DNA of 34,694 bases from Bacteroidota bacterium (GTDB taxonomy: Bacteria > Bacteroidota > Bacteroidia > Chitinophagales > Chitinophagaceae). The translations under genes were made by a program, and so were the position numbers. Of the stretch, positions 23,972 to 33,401 are shown one piece after another. Position 1 is the stretch's first letter. Every line of letters begins with the position of its first letter. The notes under the pieces were generated by a model. The model did no database searches, had not been told where the DNA came from, and was given only the letters and a program-made list of their open reading frames with translations. The stretch is from the NCBI GenBank assembly GCA_018266555.1, contig JAFEAF010000030.1, positions 1 through 34,694 of the forward strand, written 5' to 3'.

Positions 23972-25492
23972 ATGACTCCTGTCCTGTTGTTTTCATTTGT
24001 GATCGGATATTTTTTATTGTTGTTAGTGGTGGCATGGATCACTTCAAGAAATTCCAATAACGAGTCTTTTTTTATAGGTAACCGGAATTCTAACTGGATG
24101 CTGGTGGCGTTCGGAATGATCGGCACTTCCTTATCCGGAGTTACTTTTGTATCTGTACCCGGAACAGTAGGCGGATCAGGTTTCGCCTATTACCAGGTGG
24201 TTATCGGTTATTTTATTGGCTATTTTATTATTGCTTACATTTTGCTTCCTCTTTACTACCGTTTGAACCTGACCTCTATTTATAATTATTTGCAGCACCG
24301 GTTTGGAATGATTTCCTACAAAACCGGCGCTTTGTTTTTTATTTTTTCTAGAGTATTAGGTGCAACTGCCCGTCTTTACCTCGTTATTAATGTACTTCAG
24401 ATTTTTATTTTAAGAGATTTAAATATTCATTTCGCAGTGGCCACTTTTGTCATTCTGCTAATGATACTCCTTTATACTTTTGAAGGCGGAGTGAAAACTA
24501 TAGTTTTTACAGATACATTGCAAACAACATTCATGTTGCTTGGGCTTATTGTTTGTATCGTTTATGTGATGCATAATATGGGGCATTCATTCAGTTCCAC
24601 TCTACACGAACTGCAGGCAAGAGGACTCACGAAAATATTTAATACCGATATTCACAGTTCCGGATTCTTTTTGAAACAAATTATTGGCGGCATGTTCATC
24701 ACTGTGACTATGACCGGGCTAGACCAGGAGATGATGCAAAAAAATATCAGTGTTAAATCTCTTCGTGATTCGAAGAAAAATGTAATTACTTTCAGCATCA
24801 TTCTTCTAATTGTCAATTTCCTCTTTTTATTTATGGGAGGATTGCTGTACTTGTTTGCAAATTCAAAAGGTATCAATGTTCCAGCTGATGATTTGTTTCC
24901 AACTATTGCTTTGCATTATATGCCTGCCGCCGTTTCAATAATTTTCGTAATTGGTCTTATTTCTGCATTATTTCCGAGTGCAGATGGTGCACTTACTGCA
25001 CTTACTTCATCATTTTGCATAGACATGCTGGGGATGAACCGGAAAACTGAGTGGGATGAAAAGAGAAAACGCCGTATCCGGCTCTTAGTTCATTTTACAT
25101 TTGCAATTATTTTTTTCCTCATTGTTCTTGGATTTAAGTGGGTGGATAATAAATCCATAATTGATGTCATTTTAAAGGTAGCAGGATTTACTTATGGACC
25201 ATTGTTGGGTTTATTTGCGTTTGGAAGATTGACTAAAAGAAAAATCAATGATAAATATACTCTTTATATCTGTCTTGCGGCGCCATTGATGATCTGGGGT
25301 ATTGATTTTATTAATAATATTGAATGGTATCAACTTCAATTTAAACTGGATGGTAATTGGGTTGAAAGTGTAAAAAATATTTCTCAAACGATTTTCGGAA
25401 ATTTCAAGATAGGTTATGAGCTTTTAATATATAATGGCCTGCTTACTTATAGTGGTTTGTTTTTTATTTCTAAAAAACAAACAGATGCTTAA
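23972..25492 (+). CDS. sodium:solute symporter (SSS family)
   Basis: This 506-residue protein has about 13 membrane helices. The family's opening is present (NNESFFIGNRNSNWMLVAFGM, then GTSLSGVTFVSVPG). Ser/Gly-rich helix 1 and the later ISALFPSADGALTALTSSF near residue 330 match the SSS transporters that couple Na+ to uptake of sugars, amino acids or similar solutes. The substrate cannot be read from the sequence. Bacteroidetes carry many such transporters. It is divergent from the LOG gene and 38 bases ahead of the O-methyltransferase gene, which has its own promoter box. Confidence 0.9.
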   Translation: MTPVLLFSFVIGYFLLLLVVAWITSRNSNNESFFIGNRNSNWMLVAFGMIGTSLSGVTFVSVPGTVGGSGFAYYQVVIGYFIGYFIIAYILLPLYYRLNLTSIYNYLQHRFGMISYKTGALFFIFSRVLGATARLYLVINVLQIFILRDLNIHFAVATFVILLMILLYTFEGGVKTIVFTDTLQTTFMLLGLIVCIVYVMHNMGHSFSSTLHELQARGLTKIFNTDIHSSGFFLKQIIGGMFITVTMTGLDQEMMQKNISVKSLRDSKKNVITFSIILLIVNFLFLFMGGLLYLFANSKGINVPADDLFPTIALHYMPAAVSIIFVIGLISALFPSADGALTALTSSFCIDMLGMNRKTEWDEKRKRRIRLLVHFTFAIIFFLIVLGFKWVDNKSIIDVILKVAGFTYGPLLGLFAFGRLTKRKINDKYTLYICLAAPLMIWGIDFINNIEWYQLQFKLDGNWVESVKNISQTIFGNFKIGYELLIYNGLLTYSGLFFISKKQTDA

Positions 25493-25510
25493 GCTCTGCA
25501 ATTAACTAAG

Positions 25511-25518
25511 TATCTTTG
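25511..25518 (+). promoter_or_regulatory. -7 promoter box for the O-methyltransferase gene
   Basis: TATCTTTG matches TAnnTTTG. Transcription would begin near 25,525, giving an almost leaderless message for the ATG at 25,531. The TTG inside this box opens the longest frame but would lie upstream of the RNA start. No clear -33 box is seen. Confidence 0.45.
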
Positions 25519-25530
25519 CAAAAATTTTTC

Positions 25531-26169
25531 ATGGAGCTAATCAATCCTGCTGCGCAACAATATGCGGAGGTATTTTCTTCAAAAGCGGATAAGCTTTTGG
25601 AGGAAATTGATGCATATACTGCCCGGGAAAATCTTGATTACCAGATGCTGAGTGGCCATTTGCAGGGAAAAGTATTGGAAATGATCAGTTGCATGATCCG
25701 ACCCAGGAGAATTCTTGAGATTGGCACCTTTACAGGGTATAGCGCTTTATGCCTGGCCAAAGGATTAACAGAAGATGGCCAACTTCATACCATTGAAGGT
25801 GTTGAAAATGTGGCAAAAAAAACGCAGGAATTTTTTAAACAATCAATTTACAGGGATAAAATAATTTTACATGCCGGAAATGCGTTAACAATAATTCCTA
25901 TTCTTAATGAAATGTGGGACCTTGTTTTTATAGATGCGCATAAACCAGAATATATTGACTATTATAATCTTGTTATATCATCGGTACGTAAGGGAGGTTT
26001 TATTTTAGCCGATAATATTTTTTTTCACGGTGAAGTGCTGGAAGAGAAAGCCACAGGAAAAAATGCAAAAGGCATTAAATCGTTTAATGAATTTATTAAA
26101 CAAAAAAAAGATATAGAAAAAGTGATTCTTACAATCCGTGATGGTTTATACCTAATCCGGAAAATTTAA
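25531..26169 (+). CDS. class I SAM-dependent O-methyltransferase
   Basis: This 212-residue soluble protein resembles family 3 O-methyltransferases (catechol/caffeoyl-CoA type). It has RRILEIGTFTGYSALCLA (SAM motif I, near residue 60), DLVFIDAHKPEYIDYYN (metal-binding motif, near 133) and GGFILADNIFFHGEV (near 160). The family methylates hydroxyl groups of small aromatic compounds using Mg2+; the substrate here is unknown. I use the ATG at 25,531, since the upstream TTG lies in a promoter box. The next gene follows after 10 bases, so these genes may be co-transcribed. Confidence 0.9.
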   Translation: MELINPAAQQYAEVFSSKADKLLEEIDAYTARENLDYQMLSGHLQGKVLEMISCMIRPRRILEIGTFTGYSALCLAKGLTEDGQLHTIEGVENVAKKTQEFFKQSIYRDKIILHAGNALTIIPILNEMWDLVFIDAHKPEYIDYYNLVISSVRKGGFILADNIFFHGEVLEEKATGKNAKGIKSFNEFIKQKKDIEKVILTIRDGLYLIRKI

Positions 26170-26179
26170 TACAGATCCC

Positions 26180-27532
26180 ATGCAAAACAGGAAATTATTA
26201 TTATTGATTATTGTGAGCTTTATCAGCCGGCTGGTGCTGGCACAGGATCCTGCTACCATTGAAAAGTACATCAATACTTATAAGGAAATCGCTATTCAGG
26301 AAATGCAACGAACCGGCGTGCCTGCCGCTATCAAATTGGCTCAGGGCATTCATGAAACACTGGCCGGAACCAGCGACCTGGTCAAAAGATCCAATAATCA
26401 TTTTGGAATTAAATGTAAAGATACCTGGACCGGGGCTTCTGTAAAACATGATGATGATCTGAAGAATGAATGTTTCAGAAAATATAATTCTGCGGAAGCA
26501 TCATACAGGGATCATTCCGATTTTTTAAAAGGCAGTTCGAGGTACGCTTTTTTGTTCAAGTTAAATCCCACAGATTATAAAGATTGGGCTTATGGATTGA
26601 AAAAAGCCGGCTATGCTACTAATCCAAAATATCCGCAGATTATTATTAAACTGATCGAAGATTACCATCTGGAAGATTATACCCTTATTGCAATGGGGAA
26701 AATGAAACCGACAGAAGAAGTTATTGCCAAAGCAGATCCGGATATTACACAACAATCGAACAATACAATAGCTGCTGCCTCACAGCCGGTTTTCCTGGAA
26801 CAAACACAAGGCAATCCGGTAAAATCAGAAATGAAAACCCTGGAAAATAAAAAAATTGAAATAAAAGCTGTAGAAAAAAATGTAGCTGTAAAACCAAATT
26901 ATCCACCAGGGGAATTCAAGATAAATGAAACAAGAGTGATTTATGCCAAAAAAGGAACACCCCTGCTGGCCATTGCGCAGCAATATAATATTTCGCTTGC
27001 CTGGCTTTATGATTTCAATGATCTGCCACAAACTGAAACATTGCAAAATGATCAATTGGTATATTTACAACGTAAACGTAAAATTGGACAGAACGAAAAA
27101 CATATTGTGAAGCAGGGAGAAAATTTATATGATATTGCTCAGCAGGAAGCCATTCGTATGGAGAGCCTGCTTGATTACAATATGCTGTTGAATGATATGC
27201 AACCAGCCGTGGGTGAACTATTGTATTTAAGATCTAAAGCACCTGCCAGACCTAAACTTGCATTAAAAGAAAATTACTCACTCACAGATATGCATGCTAC
27301 GGCTGCTGTAAATTCGAATGTTGTTTTTACAAGCAACCCTCCAACTGTTTCTGAAAATAATGATCAATTGGATAAGCAGGTTACAAGCACTATTGTTTAT
27401 ACCGTTCAGCCAAAAGAAACAATATGGGCTATTGCTCAAAAATATAAAGTGAGTATTGATGAACTCGTAAAATGGAATCAATTAGATGGACAGGCTCTGA
27501 AAGCGGGGCAACATATTAAAATCTATAAATAA
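26180..27532 (+). CDS. secreted glucosaminidase with three LysM domains
   Basis: This 450-residue protein has a signal peptide (MQNRKLLLLIIVSFISRLVLA). Residues about 24-165 are a GH73-like N-acetylglucosaminidase domain; E59 in AQGIHETLAGTSDL is the likely acid catalyst, followed by NNHFGIKCK. A linker leads to three LysM peptidoglycan-binding modules (about 253-297, 307-351 and 405-449). It cleaves peptidoglycan in the periplasm or at the surface, in growth, cell separation or gliding-related envelope remodelling. The ATG is the only sensible start. It lies between the O-methyltransferase and hpt, with gaps of 10 and 6 bases, suggesting one transcript. Confidence 0.9.
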   Translation: MQNRKLLLLIIVSFISRLVLAQDPATIEKYINTYKEIAIQEMQRTGVPAAIKLAQGIHETLAGTSDLVKRSNNHFGIKCKDTWTGASVKHDDDLKNECFRKYNSAEASYRDHSDFLKGSSRYAFLFKLNPTDYKDWAYGLKKAGYATNPKYPQIIIKLIEDYHLEDYTLIAMGKMKPTEEVIAKADPDITQQSNNTIAAASQPVFLEQTQGNPVKSEMKTLENKKIEIKAVEKNVAVKPNYPPGEFKINETRVIYAKKGTPLLAIAQQYNISLAWLYDFNDLPQTETLQNDQLVYLQRKRKIGQNEKHIVKQGENLYDIAQQEAIRMESLLDYNMLLNDMQPAVGELLYLRSKAPARPKLALKENYSLTDMHATAAVNSNVVFTSNPPTVSENNDQLDKQVTSTIVYTVQPKETIWAIAQKYKVSIDELVKWNQLDGQALKAGQHIKIYK

Positions 27533-27538
27533 GAATTG

Positions 27539-28072
27539 ATGGGGCTTATCAAAGTTCATGACAAAGAATTTGAAATTTACATCACCAGCAAAGCCATAGA
27601 ACAGCGGGTGAAAGAAATTGCGGAAGCCATTAATAAAGATTATTTGGGGAAGAAACCACTCTTCATTGCTATACTTAATGGCTCTTTTATGTTTGCTGCT
27701 GATCTGTTTCGCCATCTTACCATAGAAGCTGAATTGTGTTTTATAAAATTGGCTTCATACAAAGGAATGAAATCATCCGGCAAAGTGGTAACTACCATTG
27801 GACTGGAGGAAGATATTTTCGGGAAAGATGTTGTCATTGTAGAAGATATTGTGGACACCGGAAAAACATTGCATGGCTTTTTACCAAAACTACTTCATCA
27901 ACAGCCTAACAGTCTTAAAATAGCTACATTGTTGCACAAACCCGAAGCCACAGCGTATCCGTTACAGTTGGATTATATCGGTTTTGCAATTCCCGACAAA
28001 TTTGTTATTGGTTATGGCCTGGATTATGACGGACAGGGCAGAAATTTGAAAGAAATTTACCAGGTAAAATAG
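27539..28072 (+). CDS. hpt: hypoxanthine phosphoribosyltransferase
   Basis: This 177-residue cytoplasmic enzyme salvages hypoxanthine and guanine with PRPP to give IMP and GMP. The PRPP motif VVIVEDIVDTGKTL (residues about 98-111) is intact. The N-terminal FIAILNGSFMFAADL and the C-terminal DKFVIGYGLDYDGQGRNL also fit the family. The frame opens at a TTG one codon before the ATG at 27,539; the ATG is used. The gene follows the LysM protein after 6 bases and is probably in the same transcript. Length is usual for the family. Confidence 0.94.
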   Translation: MGLIKVHDKEFEIYITSKAIEQRVKEIAEAINKDYLGKKPLFIAILNGSFMFAADLFRHLTIEAELCFIKLASYKGMKSSGKVVTTIGLEEDIFGKDVVIVEDIVDTGKTLHGFLPKLLHQQPNSLKIATLLHKPEATAYPLQLDYIGFAIPDKFVIGYGLDYDGQGRNLKEIYQVK

Positions 28073-28126
28073 GGGATCATTTTGGCGATGAGTTAATTTT
28101 TGTATCTTATCTCCCAAAGTATCCGT

Positions 28127-29908
28127 TTGAAGGCCGCCTGCTACATATTTCTGCTCTTCTTTGCATATTCATCTTTATATTGTCAGCAATATTATATCCG
28201 AGGGGAAGTCAGGGATGAAAAAGGGAATCCATTACAAAATGTAAAAATAGTTGAACAACGTACCGGCTATGTTTATCGCTCAGGTGTGTATGGCTCTTTT
28301 GGAATTATTACCGATTCTCAAACGGATACATTGAATTTTTCAGCAGAGGGGTATGAAAAGAAAGATGTGATAGTAAGCGCTGACAAATATGTGGAAGTAA
28401 AACTTAAATTACTCACGTCAACTTCAGTCAGTATGCACCGGGAGCGGCTCGCATCCCTTACCAAAGATCTTCAGAGGGAGGAACAGAAAAAATGGTTTAC
28501 CGGAGATGAAACCTATGCAAGCCTTATTGAAAATCATTTTATCAATGCAGGTAAATTCCCGGTTACCGGCATGTCGTTGGATATTGATAAAGCATCCTAC
28601 AGCAATGTCCGGCGATTCATTCATTATAATTCCATTGTACCACCCGATGCAGTGCGTATCGAAGAAATGCTGAATTATTTCAATTTTAATTATAATGAAC
28701 CTTCCGGGAAAAATGTTTTCAGCCTGAAAACGAAATTAACCTCCAGCCCATGGAATCCGTACAATGAACTGTTTTATATAAATCTTTCTGCCCGCAAACT
28801 TAATGTAGATTCTTTGCCACCCAGTAATCTGGTTTTTCTGATTGATATATCCGGTTCTATGGATATGCCGAATCGTTTACCCTTATTAAAATCAGCTTTT
28901 CGTTTGCTGGTAAATAATCTGAGGGAAAAGGATACCGTTTCTATTGTAGTGTATGGAGGAACTGTGGGAATTATGCTGCAACCAACCGGCGGCGCTGAAA
29001 AAGAAAAAATTCAAAAAGCAATTGATGATCTAACACCCGGCGGAGCTACACCCGGAGAATCGGGTATCAGATTGGCGTATGGTCTGGCCAGAACTCATTT
29101 TATCAAGGGGGGAAATAACAGAGTAATTCTGGCAACAGATGGTGATTTTAATGTTGGTTCCAGAACTGAAGATGAATTGGATGAACTGATATCCCGTCAG
29201 CGGGAATCAGGCGTTTATCTCACCTGCTTGGGAGTGGGTATGGGAAATTATAAGGACTCAAAAATTCAGACCTTGTCCCGGAAGGGTAATGGAAACTTTG
29301 GGTATTTGGACAGCTACCAGGAAGCTGAAAAAATATTGCTCATGGAATTTACACAAACTTTATATGCCGTAGCGGATAATGTGTATATGAATGTAGCCTT
29401 CGATCCGGATTATGTAAAAGAATACCGGCTCATTGGGTTTGATAACAAAGTAAGCGCATTAAAAGATTCCCTGACTGAGGTGGAAGGAGGGGAGATTGGT
29501 TCGGGAAATTCCATTGAAGTTGTTTTTGAACTTGTTCCCACAGAAACAAACCGTGATGCCGTGCAAAATAATTTTTCGGGAAATACATTTGCCAATATAA
29601 ATGTGCGGTATAAATTACCCAGAGACACCACAGATCATAATGTTTATTTCAAAACCGGTTTTGAGTTTACTCCTTTTGATGAGCTGGACTCTTCTTATCG
29701 CTTTGCCGCTTCAGTGATTATGTTCGGGTCCCTGCTCCGAAAATCACCATTTACAAAAACGATTGGATGGAATGATGTGTTGTCTCTTGCTTCCCAATCT
29801 GCCCAAAAAAATAATGAGATACAACAGGATTTTATTACGTTGGTACAACAGGCCAAAACTCTTTATTCAAAACAAAAAAAGAGGAAGAGGGAATCATCCA
29901 TTGACTAA
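28127..29908 (+). CDS. YfbK-like von Willebrand factor A protein with N-terminal CarboxypepD_reg-like domain
   Basis: This 593-residue protein is exported by a signal peptide (MKAACYIFLLFFAYSSLYCQ). The next 70 residues (GEVRDEKGNPLQNVKIVEQ) form a small CarboxypepD_reg-like beta domain. After a helical linker come the YfbK N-terminal region (GMSLDIDKASYSNVRRFIHY), a von Willebrand A domain with the MIDAS motif DISGSM near residue 240, and the YfbK-type C-terminal part. The domain binds a metal ion and probably another protein; the partner is unknown. The frame opens at a TTG at 28,100, but I prefer the TTG at 28,127, which directly begins the signal peptide. It ends 3 bases before the convergent dnaJ stop. 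Confidence 0.85.
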   Translation: MKAACYIFLLFFAYSSLYCQQYYIRGEVRDEKGNPLQNVKIVEQRTGYVYRSGVYGSFGIITDSQTDTLNFSAEGYEKKDVIVSADKYVEVKLKLLTSTSVSMHRERLASLTKDLQREEQKKWFTGDETYASLIENHFINAGKFPVTGMSLDIDKASYSNVRRFIHYNSIVPPDAVRIEEMLNYFNFNYNEPSGKNVFSLKTKLTSSPWNPYNELFYINLSARKLNVDSLPPSNLVFLIDISGSMDMPNRLPLLKSAFRLLVNNLREKDTVSIVVYGGTVGIMLQPTGGAEKEKIQKAIDDLTPGGATPGESGIRLAYGLARTHFIKGGNNRVILATDGDFNVGSRTEDELDELISRQRESGVYLTCLGVGMGNYKDSKIQTLSRKGNGNFGYLDSYQEAEKILLMEFTQTLYAVADNVYMNVAFDPDYVKEYRLIGFDNKVSALKDSLTEVEGGEIGSGNSIEVVFELVPTETNRDAVQNNFSGNTFANINVRYKLPRDTTDHNVYFKTGFEFTPFDELDSSYRFAASVIMFGSLLRKSPFTKTIGWNDVLSLASQSAQKNNEIQQDFITLVQQAKTLYSKQKKRKRESSID

Positions 29909-29911
29909 GCT

Positions 29912-31066
29912 TCAGGAAAACATTTCACGTACTTTATCAAAAAAGTTTTTTTCGTTTTTATCCGGTTGTGGTTTAAAGTTGGGCGAATGACTCAGTTTTT
30001 CCAGGGTAGCTTTCTCTTCCGGGCTAAGATGTTGGGGTGTCCATATATTAACATGAATAAGCTGGTCACCCTTTTCGTAAGAATTTACCGCAGGAAACCC
30101 TTTCCCTTTTAATCTGAAGATTTTTCCACTTTGCGTACCTGCCGGAATTTTAATTTTTGCCCTGCCGTCAATAGTTGGTACTTCTATTTGCGATCCGAAA
30201 GCGGCATCTGTAAATGAAATATGCAGATCATAAGCAACATTCAACCCTTCCCGATGCAATTCTTTGTGTGGTTCTTCTTCTATTACAATGATCAGGTCGC
30301 CAGGCATACCGCCTCTTTCACCTGCATTTCCTTTGCCACCGATATTTAGTTGCATACCTTCCTGCACACCGGCAGGAATATCCATACTGATTGCTTCTTC
30401 ACCATATACTCTTCCTTCGCCACGACATGCGGAACATTTTGCGGTAATTGTAGTTCCTTCCCCATTACAGGTAGGACAAGTGGTAACTGTTTGCATTTGT
30501 CCTAAAAAAGTATTTTGCACTCTTCGCATTTGGCCGCTGCCTCCGCAGGTACTGCAAGTATGAACGTTGCCTTTATCTTTAGCACCACTGCCACCACATG
30601 TACTGCAAGCAATGTATTTTTTTACTTTTATGTTTTTGGTTACACCTTTAGCAATTTCTTCGTAAGAAAGTTTGAGTTTGATGCGCAGATTACTTCCTTT
30701 CACTCCTCGGTTGCGTTGGGTTCTGCTTCTGCTTCCGCCTCCGCCAAAAAAACTGCCGAAAAGATCATCTCCGAAAATATCGCCAAACTGGCTGAAGATA
30801 TCATCCATGTTCATACCACCTGCACCCTGTCTTCCATTGCCACTTACACCCGCATGTCCATACCGGTCGTATTGTGCTTTTTTATCTGTATCGCTCAGCA
30901 CTTCATAAGCTTCTGCGGCTTCTTTGAATTTTTCTTCAGCAGATTTATCTCCGGGATTCCGGTCGGGATGATATTGCATAGCAACTTTTCGGTATGCTTT
31001 TTTAATTTCATCCGAAGTTGCACTTTTGCTTACACCTAAAATTTCGTAGTAATCTCTCTTTGCCAT
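29912..31066 (-). CDS. dnaJ: molecular chaperone DnaJ
   Basis: This 384-residue protein has all DnaJ parts: a J domain with the HPD motif (H33-P34-D35), a Gly/Phe-rich region (about 75-130), four zinc-binding repeats ([32 protein letters not shown]) and the C-terminal substrate domains. It stimulates the ATPase of DnaK and delivers unfolded proteins. It follows grpE after 20 bases and shares its promoter. No dnaK is in the window. No truncation is seen. Confidence 0.97.
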   Translation of the reverse strand: MAKRDYYEILGVSKSATSDEIKKAYRKVAMQYHPDRNPGDKSAEEKFKEAAEAYEVLSDTDKKAQYDRYGHAGVSGNGRQGAGGMNMDDIFSQFGDIFGDDLFGSFFGGGGSRSRTQRNRGVKGSNLRIKLKLSYEEIAKGVTKNIKVKKYIACSTCGGSGAKDKGNVHTCSTCGGSGQMRRVQNTFLGQMQTVTTCPTCNGEGTTITAKCSACRGEGRVYGEEAISMDIPAGVQEGMQLNIGGKGNAGERGGMPGDLIIVIEEEPHKELHREGLNVAYDLHISFTDAAFGSQIEVPTIDGRAKIKIPAGTQSGKIFRLKGKGFPAVNSYEKGDQLIHVNIWTPQHLSPEEKATLEKLSHSPNFKPQPDKNEKNFFDKVREMFS

Positions 31067-31086
31067 TGCTTTTACCTGGTTAATCT

Positions 31087-31659
31087 TTATTTACCTACCA
31101 CCACTTTTGCATGCCGGATGATTTTATCATTCAGGTAATAACCCTTTGCGATTTCATCCAATACTTTACTTTTCTGTTTTTCGGAAGGCGCAGCAATTTC
31201 CGTTACTGCTTCATGCAAATCGGGGTTAAATTCTTCGTTTATGGATTGCATTGCCTTCAAACCTCTTGATTGTAAGATATTTCTAAGTTTGTTGAATATC
31301 AGCACTGCGCCATCACGAATCTCTTTTACATCCGTACTGGTTTCAATTTGTTTCTGCGCCCGGTCACAATCATCCAATACTTCAAGCAGGTCAACAATCA
31401 CTTCCCGACCTGCAGTTTGTATCAATTCCATTCTTTCCTTGGCATTCCTTCTTTTGAAGTTTTCAAATTCTGCTATCTTCCTGAGGTATTTATCTTTAGA
31501 TTCTTCCAACTCAGCTTTCAGTTTTTCCAGTTCAGAATCTTCGGCTACAGGTTCATTAAGGTGAGACATTCCACTTAGATTTTCATCCGTGTTAATATCC
31601 ATATCATCATTGTTTTCGGGAATGTTTTTCCCTTGCTCATTCATTTCGTTTTGCGACAT
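31087..31659 (-). CDS. grpE: nucleotide exchange factor GrpE
   Basis: This 190-residue protein starts with an acidic, Asn-rich tail ([20 protein letters not shown]). A long helix follows ([20 protein letters not shown]), then the GrpE dimer and beta-wing domain ([53 protein letters not shown]). It releases ADP from DnaK. The frame extends 16 residues further, but that part lies across the promoter, so the ATG at 31,659 is used. It forms an operon with dnaJ downstream. Confidence 0.95.
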   Translation of the reverse strand: MSQNEMNEQGKNIPENNDDMDINTDENLSGMSHLNEPVAEDSELEKLKAELEESKDKYLRKIAEFENFKRRNAKERMELIQTAGREVIVDLLEVLDDCDRAQKQIETSTDVKEIRDGAVLIFNKLRNILQSRGLKAMQSINEEFNPDLHEAVTEIAAPSEKQKSKVLDEIAKGYYLNDKIIRHAKVVVGK

Positions 31660-31677
31660 ATTATAATAAATTGAGTG

Positions 31678-31707
31678 CAAAGGTAAGGTTGTCAAGAATA
31701 TTGCCAA
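31678..31707 (-). promoter_or_regulatory. promoter of grpE-dnaJ
   Basis: On the minus strand TTG (31,707-31,705) is followed by 19 bases and then TACCTTTG (31,685-31,678), a near-perfect Bacteroidetes -33/-7 promoter. Transcription would start about 12 bases before the ATG at 31,659. No CIRCE-like repeat is seen. Confidence 0.7.
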
Positions 31708-31837
31708 TAGCGCCTAAAGGGACAAAATGTCTCCCCGGTTGAAGTAGAAACGGGAGTTAAAAGTATATATGTCAGGCTCTTTGGGGTTAGAGACAACAAA
31801 AAACTATTTCATTTTGTTTGGTTACTTTGCGGGCTTT

Positions 31838-33010
31838 ATGGCAAATGTTTATCTGAAGAGAAAAATATCGAACCGTGTGGTCAATGGCCATCCCTGGATA
31901 TTTAATAATGAAGTGGAAAAATGGGATCATAATATTCCGGCCGGTGAGATTGTAGATGTGTACACCTTCGACAAAAAATTTGTAGGAAAAGGATATATTA
32001 ATCCCGTTTCAAGAATTTTGATTCGCTTGCTTACCCGGAATAAAACGGAAGAAATAAATGAAAATTTTTTTCTCCAACGTATCAGACAATGCTGGGAATA
32101 CAGAAAAAAATTGGGTTACTCGGAAAATTGCCGGCTGGTTTTTGGCGAAGCCGATTCTTTGCCTCAACTGATCATAGACAAATTCAATGATTATTTCGTG
32201 ATCCAAACACTTGCTTTGGGAATTGATGCCTGGAAACCTTCCATCGTAAACGCATTAAATAATATCTTTCAGCCTAAAGGAATTTTTGAAAGGAATGATG
32301 TACCGGTTCGGGAATTGGAAGGCCTCCCACAACAAAAAGGTTTTTTATCTCCATCATTCAATACACAAATTATAATTTGGGAAAACGGACTTCAATTCAA
32401 CGTTGATATAGAAAATGGACAAAAGACAGGGTATTTCCTCGATCAACAGGATAACCGGAGGCACATTCAACATATTGTGAAAGGAGCGGAGGTGCTGGGC
32501 GCTTTTACATATACCGGAACATTTGAAATTCATGCAGCATATTTTGGCGCTAAGTCCGTATTAGGAATTGATATTTCTGAAAATGCAATACTGCAGGCAC
32601 GTAAAAATGCGGAACTGAACGAACTGCAAAATATTTGTCATTTTGAAACCGCTAATGCATTTGATGTGTTGAAGCAATGGTCAAATGATGGGAAGAAATA
32701 CGATGTAGTAATGCTGGACCCTCCGGCATTTACTAAAAGCAGGGATACTATTCAAAAAGCAATAACAGGATACAAAGAAATCAATCTTAGAGGGATGAAA
32801 TTACTGAAACCGGGAGGTTTTCTCGTTACTTCATCCTGCACCAATCTTGTGGACCAAAAATTATTTTTGCAGATCATTGATATGGCAGCTAAGGATGCCC
32901 GGAAAAAAATCCGGCAAGTGACTTTTCAAACTCAATCAGCCGATCACCCGGTGATACATGGCATTGAAAGTACTATGTATTTGAAATTTCTAATTGTTGA
33001 AGTAAGTTGA
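31838..33010 (+). CDS. RlmI-like 23S rRNA methyltransferase (class I SAM, PUA domain)
   Basis: This 390-residue protein resembles RlmI/YccW, which methylates a cytosine of 23S rRNA. Residues about 1-75 are a PUA domain (VYLKRKISNRVVNGHPWIF), 80-190 a central EEHEE-like domain, and 190-390 the methyltransferase. Motifs are TGYFLDQQDNR, LGAFTYTGTF (motif I), GIDISENAI, MLDPPAFTK and TSSCTN with the likely catalytic Cys. Motif I is unusual: the common VLDxFxYTGGF has Gly instead of Asp and Thr instead of the second Gly. The longest frame starts at 31,769, but the ATG at 31,838 matches the start of the PUA domain, so it is used. A weak -7-like TTACTTTG lies just upstream. Confidence 0.85.
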   Translation: MANVYLKRKISNRVVNGHPWIFNNEVEKWDHNIPAGEIVDVYTFDKKFVGKGYINPVSRILIRLLTRNKTEEINENFFLQRIRQCWEYRKKLGYSENCRLVFGEADSLPQLIIDKFNDYFVIQTLALGIDAWKPSIVNALNNIFQPKGIFERNDVPVRELEGLPQQKGFLSPSFNTQIIIWENGLQFNVDIENGQKTGYFLDQQDNRRHIQHIVKGAEVLGAFTYTGTFEIHAAYFGAKSVLGIDISENAILQARKNAELNELQNICHFETANAFDVLKQWSNDGKKYDVVMLDPPAFTKSRDTIQKAITGYKEINLRGMKLLKPGGFLVTSSCTNLVDQKLFLQIIDMAAKDARKKIRQVTFQTQSADHPVIHGIESTMYLKFLIVEVS

Positions 33011-33043
33011 GTGCTGCTTAAGAAAACATACAATGTTTAAAAG

Positions 33044-33388
33044 TTATTTGGAAACCTGGAATTTTCCCGAATCAATAACCTTTCCGGAACGGTCAACTAA
33101 GTGATAGATATAAACCCCACGGTTGTAATCTGTAAGATTTAATGTGGTTTTATCAGAAATATCCTGTGTTTCGTACATTTTTTTCCCCAGGAAATTATAG
33201 ACCTGAATAAGGTATCCTTTTTCAAAACCCTTTTGAAAATCAAATGTGATATAGGAAGTGGCCGGGTTGGGATAAATCTTTAAAACTACCATCGGGCCAT
33301 CAGGTATTGGGTTGTTTCTGGAAACCTGTGCCTGAGTGGTGGCTGTAGTAAATAAAGTAATTGCCAGTATGAGTAAAATTTTCTTCAA
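33044..33388 (-). CDS. small secreted protein made almost only of a T9SS type A sorting domain
   Basis: This 114-residue protein has a signal peptide (MKKILLILAITLFTTATTQAQ), a 10-residue spacer and then a complete T9SS C-terminal sorting domain: IYPNPATSYITFDFQ, YNFLGKKMYET and YNRGVYIYHL, ending GKFQVSK. There is no visible cargo domain before it. T9SS uses such domains to move proteins over the outer membrane and then usually removes them or attaches the cargo to the surface. What this protein does by itself is unclear. It may be a structural piece or the remains of a larger gene. A -7 box lies only 6 bases before the ATG. Confidence 0.85.
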   Translation of the reverse strand: MKKILLILAITLFTTATTQAQVSRNNPIPDGPMVVLKIYPNPATSYITFDFQKGFEKGYLIQVYNFLGKKMYETQDISDKTTLNLTDYNRGVYIYHLVDRSGKVIDSGKFQVSK

Positions 33389-33393
33389 GTCAA

Positions 33394-33401
33394 CAAATTT
33401 A
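33394..33401 (-). promoter_or_regulatory. -7 promoter box for the small T9SS protein
   Basis: TAAATTTG on the minus strand matches TAnnTTTG. It ends 6 bases before the ATG at 33,388, so the message would be leaderless or nearly so. No clear -33 box is seen in the A/T-rich DNA upstream. Confidence 0.4.

Noticed and set aside
29909-29911. A terminator between the vWA gene and dnaJ.
   Set aside because: Only three bases separate the two convergent stops and no hairpin with a T-run is visible nearby.
30515-31039. Plus-strand frame of 174 codons opposite dnaJ.
   Set aside because: It is an antisense shadow of the dnaJ zinc-finger and J-domain coding bases; the product is an implausible Ser/Phe-rich string.
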